A stretch of 64,000 bases of DNA from Terebella lapidaria (taxonomy: Eukaryota; Annelida; Polychaeta; Terebellida; Terebellidae), in NCBI GenBank assembly GCA_949152475.1, contig OX424568.1, forward strand, positions 18,451,667-18,515,666, in the 5' to 3' direction. A program made the position numbers and the translations under genes. This document shows, one piece after another, positions 13,130 to 26,071 of the stretch; within the stretch, counting starts at the first letter, position 1, and each line of letters starts with the position of its first letter. The notes under the pieces are model-generated. The model was given only the letters and a program-made list of their open reading frames with translations, did no database searches and had not been told where the DNA came from.

Positions 13130-13830
13130 CTACACGTGAGAAAAATTGTCACATGTATATGATCCCTGGGTACAGTCTGGAACATGTTAGCCGTAAAACC
13201 AAAACTCGGGGTGGGGTAGCCATATATATAACTAACGATTTTACTTATAAGCTGAGGCTTGACCTATGTGTGAATGTTGAAGGAGAATTTGAAAGTATTG
13301 CCGTGGAAATCGCCTCCAAGCATGATTCACTCATTGTGGCAGAAATATACAGAATACCAAACACTGATAAGCTCACGTCTATAGAACGTTATGATGAAAT
13401 GGTGTCAAAATTATGTGCTCTGCACTGTGACGTCATTATTGGCACTGACCAGAATTTTGACCTCATGAAAGTGGATACCTTTACTTATATTTCTGATTTA
13501 TTGAACATGTTCATATCGGCTGGTGCCGAGGAAAGTTTCACAGAGAAGTATAGCATGCACTATTATACCGTTTTCTCTCAACTGTGCCAATAAGTTACAA
13601 AGTTCAGTATACTTGTCCGGTAAACTATGGATGTTCCAATGAACAACACAATATTTGGCCTTTGTAAAAGTGTCAATCGAACGATTCAGATCATTGACGT
13701 GAATGTACGAACTATCGACGTTTATCAGCCGCATCCTGTCGTCGCGTAAGTGGTCATACCTCCCACGGTGGGTATCACTAATCTCGTCATCAGAGCTAGA
13801 AGCAGAAGAGTCACCAAGAGGATTCATTTA
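13130..13830. mobile_element. LINE endonuclease fragment with an internal inversion
   Basis: The minus strand from 13827 down to about 13535 encodes the start of a LINE ORF2: an acidic N-terminus, then the endonuclease entry YCVVHWNIHSLPDKYTEL and ILLCETFL. The plus strand from about 13150 to 13530 encodes the next part of the same domain: YMIPGYSLEHVSRKTKTRGG, VAIYI and DVIIGTDQNFDLMKVD (endonuclease motif with GTDxNxD). The pieces meet head to head at about 13530-13540, so the downstream part is flipped relative to the upstream part. The rest of the LINE is absent. Confidence 0.8.
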
Positions 13831-14289
13831 TAGCTAGTCTATGGCTACATAGCATATTATCCTGGAAAGTCATCAGCACTAACCACATTCTTGGAATCAA
13901 GTGAATAATTGGAAAATACCCTAAGTTGAAGGATGTAGAATGAAAGCGATGAAATACAGATATTTTCCCAGGCTGTGGTCCTTTAAAATGTAACAATAAA
14001 ATCGAGGAGGATGACAAAAGGTGAAACATAATCGTCAATGAAGGAGGAGTGAGGATGACAAGTACATTTCAATAAAGATTTTGTACGAAATTCGTTGGTC
14101 CTTAACTGTTTGCAATCGATACACATTCTTGCAGTAATGTATACAAGTCGAACACACAACATACGTACTCAAACTAAGCGTGATGAAATCTAAGAGAAGC
14201 TCATATAACTTAGAGTTCCAAAAGGCACACAGCCCTGATAAAACCAGCAACAATGAAACAGGGTACAACCTTGTTACAGCACGGACTAA
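13831..14289. other. Unassigned spacer before the minisatellite
   Basis: No coding or repeat structure recognised; the minisatellite unit becomes readable from about 14290. Confidence 0.4.
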
Positions 14290-17200
14290 GAATGCACACA
14301 ACTCAGTAACAAACACGCATCGCAGCACATAGTGAGTAATGACACAACGTGTAACCATGGAAACGACACTCAGTAGCAGCACACAGTGAGACATAACAAA
14401 ACATGTAACCGTGGAAACGACACTCAGTAGCAAATACACAGTGAGTTATGATACAACGTGTAACCATGGAAACGACACTCAGTAGCAGCACACAGTGAGA
14501 CATGACAAAACATGAAACCATGGAAACGACATTCAGTAGCAATTACACAGTGAGTTATGATACAACATGAAGCCATGGAAACGAGACTCAGTAGCAGCAC
14601 ACAGTGAGACATAACAAAACATGTAACCGTGGAAACGAACACTCAGTAGCAATTACACAGTGAGTTATGATACAACGTGTAACCATGGAAACGACACTCA
14701 GTAGCAGCACACAGTGAGACATGACAAAACATGAAGCCATGGAAACGACACTCAGTAGCAGCACACAGTGAGTCATGATACAACAGGCGACAGTGAAAAT
14801 GGCACTCAGTAGCTAAACATAGTGAGTCATGATACAACATATAACCATGGTAATGACATTAAGTAGCAATACACTGAGTCATGATACAACATGTAACCAT
14901 GGTAATGACACTCAGTAGCAATACACAGTGAGTCATGATACAACAGGTGACAGTGAAAATGGCACTCAGTAGCTAAACCTAGTGAGTCATGATACAACAT
15001 ATAACCATGGTAATGACATTAAGTAGCAATACACTGAGTCATGATACAACATGTGGCAGTGAAAATGACACTCAGTAGCTGTACACAGTGAGTCATGATA
15101 CATGTGGCAGTGAAAATGACACTCAGTAGCTGTACATATTGAGTCATGATACAACATATAACCATGGTAATGACATTAAGTAGCAATACACAGTGAGTCA
15201 TGATACAACATGTGGCAGTGAAAATGACACTCAGTAGCTGTACACAGTGAGTCATGATACAACATGTGGCAGTGAAAATGACACTCAGTAGCTGCACACA
15301 GTGAGTCAAGATACAACATATAACCATGCTAATGACACTCAGTAGAAATACAGAGTGAGTCATGACAACATATAACCATGCTAATGACACTCATGATACA
15401 ACATGTAACCATGGTAATGACACTCACTAGCAATACACAGTGAGTCATGACGACATATAACCATGCTAATGACACTCATGATACAACATGTAACCATGGT
15501 AATGACACTCAGTAGCAATACGGAGTGAGTAATGATACAACATATAACCATGGTAATGACACTCAGTAGCAATACACAGTGAGTCAAGACAACATATAAC
15601 CATGGTAATGACACTCAGTAGCAATACACAGTGAGTCATGACAACATATAACCATGCTAATGACACTCATGATACAACATGTAACCATGGTAATGACACT
15701 CAGTAGCAATACAGAGTGAGTAATGATACAACATATAACCATGGTAATGACACTCAGTAGCAATACACAGTGAGTCAAGACAACATATAACCATGCTAAT
15801 GACACTCAGTAGCAATACACAGTGAGTCATGACAACATATAACCATGCTAATGACACTCATGATACAACATGTAACCATGGTAATGACACTCAGTAGCAA
15901 TACACAGTGAGTCAAGACAACATATAACCATGCTAATGACACTCATGATACAACATGTAACCATGGTAATGACACTCAGTAGCAATACACAGTGAGTCAT
16001 GATACAACATATAACCATGCTATGACACTCAGTAGCAATACACAGTGAGTCATGACAACATATAACCATGCTAATGACACTCATGATACAACATGTAACC
16101 ATGGTAATGACACTCAGTAGCAATACACAGTGAGTCATGACAACATATAACCATGCTAATGACACTCATGATACAACATATAACCATGCTAATGACACTC
16201 ATGATACAACATATAACCATGCTAATGACACTCAGTAGCAATACACATTGAGTCATGACAACATATAACCATGCTAATGACACTCATGATACAACATATA
16301 ACCATGCTAATGACACTCATGATACAACATATAACCATGCTAATGACACTCAGTAGCAATACACAGTGAGTCAAGACAACATATAACCATGCTAATGACA
16401 CTCAGTAGCAATACACAGTGAGTCATGACAACATATAACCATGCTAATGACACTCATGATACAACATGTAACCATGGTAATGACACTCAGTAGCAATACA
16501 CAGTGAGTCATGATACAACATATAACCATGCTAATGACACTCAGTAGCAATACACAGTGAGTCATGATACAACATATAACCATGCTAATGACACTCATGA
16601 TACAACATGTAACCATGGTAATGTCATTCAGTAGCAATACACAGTGAGTCATGATACAACATACAACCATGCTATGACACTCAGTAGCAATACACAGTGA
16701 GTCATGACAACATATAACCATGCTAATGACACTCATGATACAACATGTAACCATGGTAATGACACTCAGTAGCAATACACAGTGAGTCATGATACAACAT
16801 ATAACCATGCTATGACACTCAGTAGCAATACACAGTGAGTCATGACAACATATAACCATGCTAATGACACTCATGATACAACATGTAACCATGGTAATGA
16901 CACTCAGTAGCAATACACAGTGAGTCATGACAACATATAACCATGCTAATGACACTCATGATACAACATATAACCATGCTAATGACACTCATGATACAAC
17001 ATATAACCATGCTAATGACACTCAGTAGCAATACACATTGAGTCATGACAACATATAACCATGCTAATGACACTCATGATACAACATATAACCATGCTAA
17101 TGACACTCATGATACAACATATAACCATGCTAATGACACTCAGTAGCAATACACAGTGAGTCAAGACAACATATAACCATGCTAATGACACTCAGTAGCA

Positions 17201-19880
17201 ATACACAGTGAGTCATGACAACATATAACCATGCTAATGACACTCATGATACAACATGTAACCATGGTAATGACACTCAGTAGCAATACACTGAGTCATG
17301 ATACAACATATAACCATGCTAATGACACTCAGTAGCAATACACATTGAGTCATGACAACATATAACCATGCTAATGACACTCATGATACAACATATAACC
17401 ATGCTAATGACACTCATGATACAACATATAACCATGCTAATGACACTCAGTAGCAATACACAGTGAGTCAAGACAACATATAACCATGCTAATGACACTC
17501 AGTAGCAATACACAGTGAGTCATGACAACATATAACCATGCTAATGACACTCATGATACAACATGTAACCATGGTAATGACACTCAGTAGCAATACACTG
17601 AGTCATGATACAACATATAACCATGCTAATGACACTCATGATACAACATGTAACCATGGTAATGACACTCAGTAGCAATACACAGTGAGTCATGACAACA
17701 TATAACCATGCTAATGACACTCATGATACAACATATAACCATGCTAATGACACTCATGATACAACATATAACCATGCTAATGACACTCAGTAGCAATACA
17801 CATTGAGTCATGACAACATATAACCATGCTAATGACACTCATGATACAACATATAACCATGCTAATGACACTCATGATACAACATATAACCATGCTAATG
17901 ACACTCAGTAGCAATACACAGTGAGTCAAGACAACATATAACCATGGTAATGACACTCAGCAGTAATACACTGTGAGTTACAGTACAACATGTAACCATG
18001 GTAATGACACTCATGATACAACATGTAACCATGGTAATGACACTCAGTAGCAATACACTGAGTCATGATACAACATATAACCATGCTAATGACACTCATG
18101 ATACAACATATAACCATGCTAATGACACTCAGTAGCAATACACATTGAGTCATGACAACATATAACCATGCTAATGACACTCATGATACAACATATAACC
18201 ATGCTAATGACACTCATGATACAACATATAACCATGCTAATGACACTCAGTAGCAATACACAGTGAGTCAAGACAACATATAACCATGCTAATGACACTC
18301 AGTAGCAATACACAGTGAGTCATGACAACATATAACCATGCTAATGACACTCATGATACAACATGTAACCATGGTAATGACACTCAGTAGCAATACACTG
18401 AGTCATGATACAACATATAACCATGCTAATGACACTCAGTAGCAATACACAGTGAGTCATGATACAACATATAACCATGCTAATGACACTCATGATACAA
18501 CATGTAACCATGGTAATGTCACTCAGTAGCAATACACAGTGAGTCATGACAACATATAACCATGCTAATGACACTCATGATACAACATGTAACCATGGTA
18601 ATGACACTCAGTAGCAATACACAGTGAGTCATGATACGAGATGTAATCATGATAATGACAATCAGTAGTAATACACTGTGAGTCATAGTACAACATGTAA
18701 CCATGGTAATGACACTCAGTAGTAATACACAGTGAGTCATGATACAACATGTAACCATGGTAATGACGCTCAGCAGTAATACACTGTGAGTCATAGTACA
18801 ACATGTAACCATGGTAATGACACTCAGCAGTAATACACTGTGAGTTACAGTACAACATGTAACCATGGTAATGACACTCAGCAGTAATACACTGTGAGTC
18901 ATGATACAACATGTAACCATGGTAATGACACTCAGCAGTAATACACTGTGAGTCATACTACAACATGTAACCATGGTAATGACACTCAGTAGTAATACAC
19001 TGTGAGTCATAGTACAACATGTAACCATGGTAATGACACTCAGCAGTAATACACTGTGAGTCATACTACAACATGTAACCCTGGTAATGACACTCAGTAG
19101 TAATACACTGTGAGTCATACTACAACATTTAACCATGGTAATGACACTCAGTAGTAATACACTGTGAGTCATAGTACAACATGTAACCATGGTAATGACA
19201 CTCAGCAGTAATACACTGTGAGTCATGATACAACATGTGACAGTGAAAATGACATTCAGTAGCTACACAGAGTGAGTCATGATAGAACATGTAACCATGG
19301 TAATGACACTCAGTAGCAATACACAGTGAGTCATGATACAACATGTGACAGTGAAAATGACACTCAGTAGCTACACATAGTGAGTTATAATACAACATAT
19401 AACCAGGGTAATGACACTCATTAGTAATGCACAGTGAGTCATGATACAACATGTAACCATAAAAATGACAGTCAGTAGTAGTATGCAGTGAGTCATGATA
19501 CATGTAACCATGGTAATGACACTCAGAAGTAATACACGGTGAGTCGTAATACATGTTACCATGGTAATGACACTCAGTAGGAATACACAGTGAGTCATGA
19601 TACAACATATATAACCATGGTAATGACACTCAGAAGTAATACACGGTGAGTCATAATACAACATGTTACCATGGTAATGACACTCAGTAGTAATACACAG
19701 TGAGTCATAATACAACATGTAACCATGGAAATGAGAGTCAGAAGTAATACGCAGTGAGTCATAATACAACATGTAACCATGGAAATGAGTCAGAAGTAAT
19801 ACGCAGTGAGTCATAATACATGCCACCATGGAAATAACACACATTAGCTGCACCTATTGAGTCAAGATACAACATATAAC
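14290..19880. repeat. 5.6-kb minisatellite, 54-bp unit with 33-bp short variant
   Basis: The full unit is about 54 bp and contains ATGACACTCAGTAGCAATAC, then CAGTGAGTCATGATACAAC, then a (TG/TA)TAACCATG(G/C)TA segment. A 33-bp variant lacks the CAGTAGCAATACACAGTGAGT stretch. In the middle (about 15360-18600) the long and short units alternate in longer patterns: the stretches near 16071-16283, 16861-17073 and 17626-17838 are near copies of each other. The left end (14290-14800) has a different 108-bp pattern with CAGTAGCAGCACACAGTGAG. Since 54 is divisible by three, the minus strand shows long open frames with an 18-residue period; these are not genes. Almost every full unit holds TGAGTCA. Confidence 0.95.
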
Positions 19881-20250
19881 CATATAACATACAGTCCTGA
19901 TAGTCTGAGCACAAAACAGGTACACGAGTCACGTATCAAAGTGTGTTTTATTGTATGAGGCTATTCATAGTAATTTCCACAAGATAATAGTTTGATTCAC
20001 TACACTAAAAGCTCAACCCTGATGCAGTAAGTGGCCATGGACCCACTGAGATATAGCACATCTACATATGAGTATACAATTTTTAATACTTTTCACAATT
20101 TCCACTGAATGAAATAATATTCAGCATTATATTCACATTGTACAAATTGAACGTATATGACGATCATCATAATAAAATGGAGGCTTCGTCGAGAACATTG
20201 CCAAGATATGTATCACTGTATATGTGAATTGTATACGTGGATCTAGAGCT
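19881..20250 (-). other. Probable 3' flank of the NADAR gene (pre-insertion)
   Basis: Removing the 12.2-kb transposon joins this stretch directly to the stop codon of the NADAR-fusion ORF. On the minus strand an AATAAAA word lies at about 19945-19951, roughly 300 bp past that stop codon, a plausible polyadenylation signal. It has no coding potential. Confidence 0.4.
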
Positions 20251-20256
20251 CTATTT
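20251..20256. repeat. 6-bp target duplication CTATTT (left)
   Basis: CTATTT immediately precedes the TACGGAGCCCC terminus and recurs at 32442-32447 directly after the inverted terminus. It defines the exact insertion site. Confidence 0.93.
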
Positions 20257-20745
20257 TACGGAGCCCCTAAGGGGACATGGTGGGAATTCTGAGATAATTA
20301 TTTCGTTCCCTCGAAATAGATTTCGTTCCCTCGAAATATATATCGTACCCTCGAAATAGATTTCGTTTGAACGAAAAGAGATTTCGTTCCCTCGAAATAG
20401 ATTTCGTATGAATGAAAAGAGATTTCGTTCGAACGAAAAGAGATTTCGTTCCCTCGAAATAGATTTCATATGAACGAAAAGAGATTTCATTCTCTCGAAA
20501 TAGATTTCGTTCCCTCGCAAAAGATTTCGTTCCCACGAAATAGATTTCGTTCCCTCGAAATAGATTTCGTTTGAACGAAAAAAGATTTTGTTCCCTCGAA
20601 ATATATTTCGTATGAACGAAAAGAGATTTCGTTCGAACGAAATAGATTTCGTTCCCTCGAAAAAGATTTCGTTCCCACGAAATAAATTTCGTTCCCTCGA
20701 AATAGATTTCGTTTGAAAGAAAAAAAAATCGTTTCCATGAAATGA
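20257..20745 (+). repeat. Left TIR of the IS3EU-like element, palindromic sub-repeats
   Basis: After a 45-bp unique tip containing the palindrome CCCCTAAGGGG, the TIR is a tandem array of units of about 20 bp. Two types alternate: ATTTCGTTCCCTCGAAATAG and ATTTCGTTCGAACGAAAAGAG-like units containing the perfect 16-bp palindrome TTTCGTTCGAACGAAA. The first 325 bp or so are identical by eye to the right TIR. The period of about two helical turns suggests repeated protein-binding sites, probably for the transposase (inference). Confidence 0.92.
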
Positions 20746-20754
20746 TATTGTGTT

Positions 20755-20818
20755 CAACCGGAGACGGAGCTCATTTTCGAGTAGTGTAGTGTACTGACTA
20801 GATCGTGTACAGATCTAT
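20755..20818 (+). promoter_or_regulatory. Possible 5' UTR exon end and donor for the HECT gene
   Basis: A strong donor word, GTAAGTATG, begins at 20819 just inside the left TIR. The first coding exon is preceded by a good acceptor (TTTGTTTTCAG, ending 21750), so a non-coding first exon here with the promoter in the TIR is plausible. No TATA box is evident. Confidence 0.4.
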
Positions 20819-21775
20819 GTAAGTATGTTAAATTATGTACATCTATGTGTATCTGGCTTTGACAGTTCAATTGATATATTTGTGTGCCAGTGTGCTTGAC
20901 CTACGTACACGGAGCCCTGCTAACACAGCCTGACTTACTTCATAGTCAATATGTCAACAGAAAACTGCAGCCGTGTCGTGCTTCTGCGTGAACAAATCGG
21001 AATATTCGTGGTAGCAAACATTTTAACGGTTTATCTTTATTGTTTGTTGCAAGTAGGGACCTACTAGTAATGATATGGCTTAGCTGTTGCACTCCACCAA
21101 CCAGCCATTCTTTCATCTTTTTATTCCTTACGTACAAATAACCTTGACAACACTGACAAGCCCCGTTTCCATGAGTGACTTACCAGATCCATATACTAGT
21201 ACAGTGTATTTCTACGTGCATGTAAACCGACTGATACCGACAGCGACATTCGACGGATTTTGTTACATTGTTCTATATTTATTCGGAGTTTAACATTTGA
21301 GGTCATGGGAAAGGAATTTCGGGGTATTGTCACTGAAGCTATAGGATCGTTGGTATTGTTCTTGACGCCGTGCATTGATGGGAAATATATTCACTTCTCC
21401 AAACGGATCACAACAACAATTATAGGAATTCACTGATTATATTGGGATATGAGTACTCATAGGCTATATAGTAAATCATATAGGGGACCTGCGTTAACAT
21501 GTTCTATATTTGTTGTCACACGATTCGGAACATAGGATGAATGTAGGCCATATTTTTTAATGGTTACAAGTGCGAGATGATATAGGTCTACTTGAAATTC
21601 ACCCGATTAAAATTGCGGATATAAAATAACGCTGGCATTAAAATTGCGGATATAAAATAATTGTAATTTCTACTTCAGCAGGTATGTGTAGTAATATTCC
21701 TTATTGTGACGGTAGCCTGGCTATCTACATGTTTTTATTTTTGTTTTCAGAAGACCGGTGACACGTATTACTAGT

Positions 21776-24700
21776 ATGTCATTGAGAGAATTCCTGATAA
21801 GCCGCGGGGTTGCGGAAGAAGCTATAAATCGTATGGAGGATGACAATGTATGTATACAATGTACTGAGTACTGTCATAGACTCTGCTTTTAGGCCTATGG
21901 TAGATCTACTGTGAATGTGGTGTGTTTAAAGTATCCACCCAGTCCGAAGAAGCAAAGATAGGCCTGTCAAACATACTAGACCTTCCAACTTGAGTAACAT
22001 ATTATTTAAGGGACAACATACACCTGAATAATATCATATTGTATCAGTGATTTTCAAATACATTTAACCTCGGGAGTTCCAATTAGAGTACGATGTCAGA
22101 GCTGCTTCGCGGAAGCATGTGTATATGTGGTCATTTTGGCAGATCGACGAGGAAGTACTGGTTTTAATGGCGGCAGATTCGGAACAATTATCGAAGTACC
22201 TTCCAAGCTATGGGCACCGAATCGCCGCTGTTGCCTACGCAACTCGAAAACAACGCGAACTGCAGAACAAAACGAAAGAAAAAAAAGACCTCATCGACCG
22301 TCTGAAGGACGAACATAACAGGCGATCAGCACCACAGAAAGGGAATCAGAACGCCAGAAGGCTTGACAGACGCGTCGAGGTGGGTTGGCTCGAGCAAACT
22401 GATCTGTGTTTCACACAGATCAAAAGCCAACGTGGCGGCGGTACACGGCAGTTACGAGTCGAACGCGACACTCCAATCAGCGAGGTTGAACACGAAGCGA
22501 AACATCTCTTTTTCCCGAATGAAGAGTCTCAACTGGGTCACATCAAGGACTTTGATTGCCACATGGCAGACTTCTCTCGGAAGGCATTGAGCAAAGAGAC
22601 GGTTGGAGAGATGTACGACAGCACGAAGGTCAAGCTTCTGAAGTTGTACTTAGTCATCAAGCGGAAAACTCGTACCGACGACGCGGATAAACCAGAACGC
22701 AAGAAACACATTAAAAAACTACAGATTCTCAAGAAACACCAGAAAGTGCCAAACATCTCTGACTCTGAGGAGGATACACTTTCTAACATCTCTGGAATAG
22801 AAGATATAGCTGAGTCTGCGCAGGAAACGCCTCCTGGCGCCATGCAAGAACGACCGCAGCTACTACTCGAAGCAGCAAAACTGTCTGGCATAGTACCATT
22901 CGCGGGGCCCGGCATTCCCAACGACAGCGACGGAGACATCGAGCCGATGACGCGGCGATGTCGCAGAAGTGAGACGCCCGGTACACCAGTCAATCCAGGT
23001 CGGTAGGGAAAAGTGATGAAAAGAATAATTGTGGAAAATGAACGTCATATTTTGATACTATTTAATGCTTGGATCTACTTTGAAATTTTCTAGGACCGGG
23101 GGGGAAAATCGACACGACTACCCCTGTGTCTGGGGTAACGCCACAGTTCGTGAACGTGACACCCAGTGGGGAGGTGGCTTTCCGGCTTCCACCTGATATG
23201 CAAAATATTGATGTCTTGATTGGCGAATTTTGCCGTGGGTATGTACATTGTATTAGTCTTACAGAGCAATATTATGTTAGGCAATGTAGCCTACCCACAG
23301 CTGAGAGGAGGGAAACGGCCAAATTCACATAAAACTCTTGGGAATTTTCAACAAACTATATACGGCGAAATTTAAATGCTTAATTTTGTTCTGAAATCAT
23401 ACCGTAACTTATTAAGGCAAATGCCTCCATGGTTTTGTCAGGATTTTGTTTTCTTCCGGCGTTTTCAATTCCGCGCCGAGTCATCCTTGTGGCTCCCTAC
23501 AGGTATATCTCAGAAACGGTGCGTCATAGAGCAAAACGGACGTTATTTTCAGACTCATGGCACTAGTGAAACATGCCTAGGGGGTATTATGGATGAACTT
23601 GACCCGAGCTAATATTTTTGTGCTGGGTGGGTATACCTTTTATGTTTTCATGCCATACATCGAAATGTCTCCAAGGCATCTTTAGGCCTTGACGTGTAGT
23701 TCATATGATAGTCTACATGTACTGCACTTTGGTGCTTCAGTGTTCTTCTTGAAAGTTTGATACCCCCTGTGCATTAGTTCACAACTACTTTGAGCATATA
23801 TAACTCCTTGATTTGGACCGTCCAGTATTCCTGATGACGTCCCGGAACCCCAGAATCACAGCCGGTCTGAGCAAAATGGTGCTACCCACATCACTAACGA
23901 ACCATCAGGATCAGGCAGTTCAGGCCATAACACGGCGGCATTCGGGTACGATGTGACTAGAAGTTCTACAATTGTTGTTTATAATTGTATGGTGTAAATA
24001 GTAGTAAGGCCAAAAAAAATTTCTGTTTTTGTCCCACCGCCTGTGTTCAAAGGCAGCCTCCTGGATTTTTTTATTTGCGATTCTCAAATAAAAAATAAAA
24101 AGTGTCCCCGCCCCTATTTTGAGGATATTGAATGATCGAGAATGATTGAAACTTTCTACGCGTGAACGTGGAAACCTACATCTTTCTACGTTCGAACGTG
24201 GTAGGTTTTAAAGTTTCTACGTGCGAACGTGAAAGCATATAATGTTTCCACGTGTGAACGTGGTAGCTTTGGACTTTCTACGTGTGAACGTGGAAGCCTA
24301 AAACCTTTCTACGTGCGAACGTGATAAGTTTCAAAGTTACCACGTGCGAACGTGATAGCGATAAATGCTTCCACGTGCGAACGTGGTAGCTTCGAACTTT
24401 CTACGTTCGAACGTGCAAGGTTTTGACTAGAAAAAACACCAAATTTTTGTCCCGCACATGTCACCTATGGGCTTCCATAAGACAAAGACGCTACCAGTTT
24501 TCAAAAACAGTTACTCCATGTGGGTACATGCATGTAGTAATACGTATAAAATTGTGATCACGAATTGATTTACTATATATTTCCTCATGTATACTCCAAT
24601 GGACCTATTATTAGATATAACGGTTCTCCACAAATACTCATCATTGAGATATATTATCAACTGACGGTTTTTGATAATAATACTACTAGTACACAGAATC

Positions 24701-25994
24701 ATCCTGTCTGTGCTGATTGCCAGGGTGATGGCACACCAGTAGTACCAAGGTGTCCGGCGAAGAGCTTTCAAGCCCAAATAAATCAAGCCTCTAGAAATGA
24801 AATCATTAAAGTCATGGTACACATGATTTCAATTCTAAAGCCTTGATTTATTTGGGCTTGAATGCGTCTGTGTGCAAGTGTTTTTTCAATCAATCAATCA
24901 ATGAAAATAATTGTCATTTCATGCGTGTGAAATGTCGTGCCACCAAAAATAAAAAGAAAAAGTGCCCCCCTACCCAATTTTCTCTTGAGCTGAGGACGGT
25001 ATTTTTTTGCAAAATAAAAAATTAAAACTAAAAAAATAAAAAGTCCCTTCCTACCCAGTTTTGAAAAAAATAGGAGGACGAGAAACAGATAATTATTTTT
25101 TTTAGGCCTAAGAGTGAATTATTCAACTACCGGAATCAACTATTTTCCATCAGCATATATATGGGTATGTTTCAATCGTACAGTGAACGATGAATGGGAT
25201 AAATCAAGAAAAGTGCTTTGATTTTACAGTTCGTCCGGACTCATGCATGAGACAAGCAAAGTGTTGCTGGATCCAGAGTGAGTACTGTACATATTCCCCG
25301 TTCATGCAACAGCATGCATTGACATGTGCATGCATCTGGCCGATGTTATGGTGGCCTACTGGTCGTCATATAAATTGGACCTTGGAGGAAAATTCATAAC
25401 AATTGTTGTAGCTTGGACCTTTTTGGTTTATCTAAAGGTGTTTTCCAGTTTGGAATATTTAACAGCTGTAGGATCTAATGTACCTGGAGGGTCATATTAT
25501 AGGGTTATTGTTTTTTGTTCTTTTTACAATATTGGTATTTATGCCCGCGGTCCAAGTTCTTTCAAAAGCCGGACGTTAAGCGGAGGGTTGTTGGAAGAAC
25601 TTAGACCAAGGGCATAAAAACCAATGTTGTGCAATAACCCGTACATGTAAATCATATGGCAATTATAAGCACAGTTCAATGCGATACTCTTGAAATTTGT
25701 GAAGAATACCACGAATCAACAACTTTTGTTGGTGCAGGGCGAAGTGTGGAATTTACCACCCTTTGATAAGATCTTAAACCTGCGACAGGTGGTGGGTAGG
25801 CACTGCATTTTATGTATGCGGCTTCAATTGTGGAATCTATCATTTCCTTGTTTTCGTCTTATTTTTCCGAAAAGTCTGGATGGGGAAGTAGAGATCTTCT
25901 CAGTTGAAGACGACCCAGTAGCGACAAGTCATGAAAGTATCACAGTTACGAACAGGCGCAGGTATGTTCTTCTTCTTGGTCTATATTATAGTTG

Positions 25995-26071
<77 letters not shown>

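Noticed and set aside
14300-19850. Long minus-strand frames with an 18-residue period (for example 18519-19226)
   Set aside because: They are a by-product of a 54-bp repeat whose length is a multiple of three. The repeats are present on all scales without codon bias, start context or domain.
14290-19880. A CRISPR-like array
   Set aside because: The repeats are contiguous without unique spacers, in a eukaryotic context.
20280-20740. Heat-shock or interferon-response elements in the TIR arrays
   Set aside because: GAA/TTC and GAAA words are abundant, but their spacing does not fit nGAAnnTTCn or GAAANNGAAA.
20267-20757. Frames in the left TIR (and 31862-32630 in the right TIR)
   Set aside because: Translations of the 20-bp palindromic units; mirrored at both ends of the element and overlapping in several frames.
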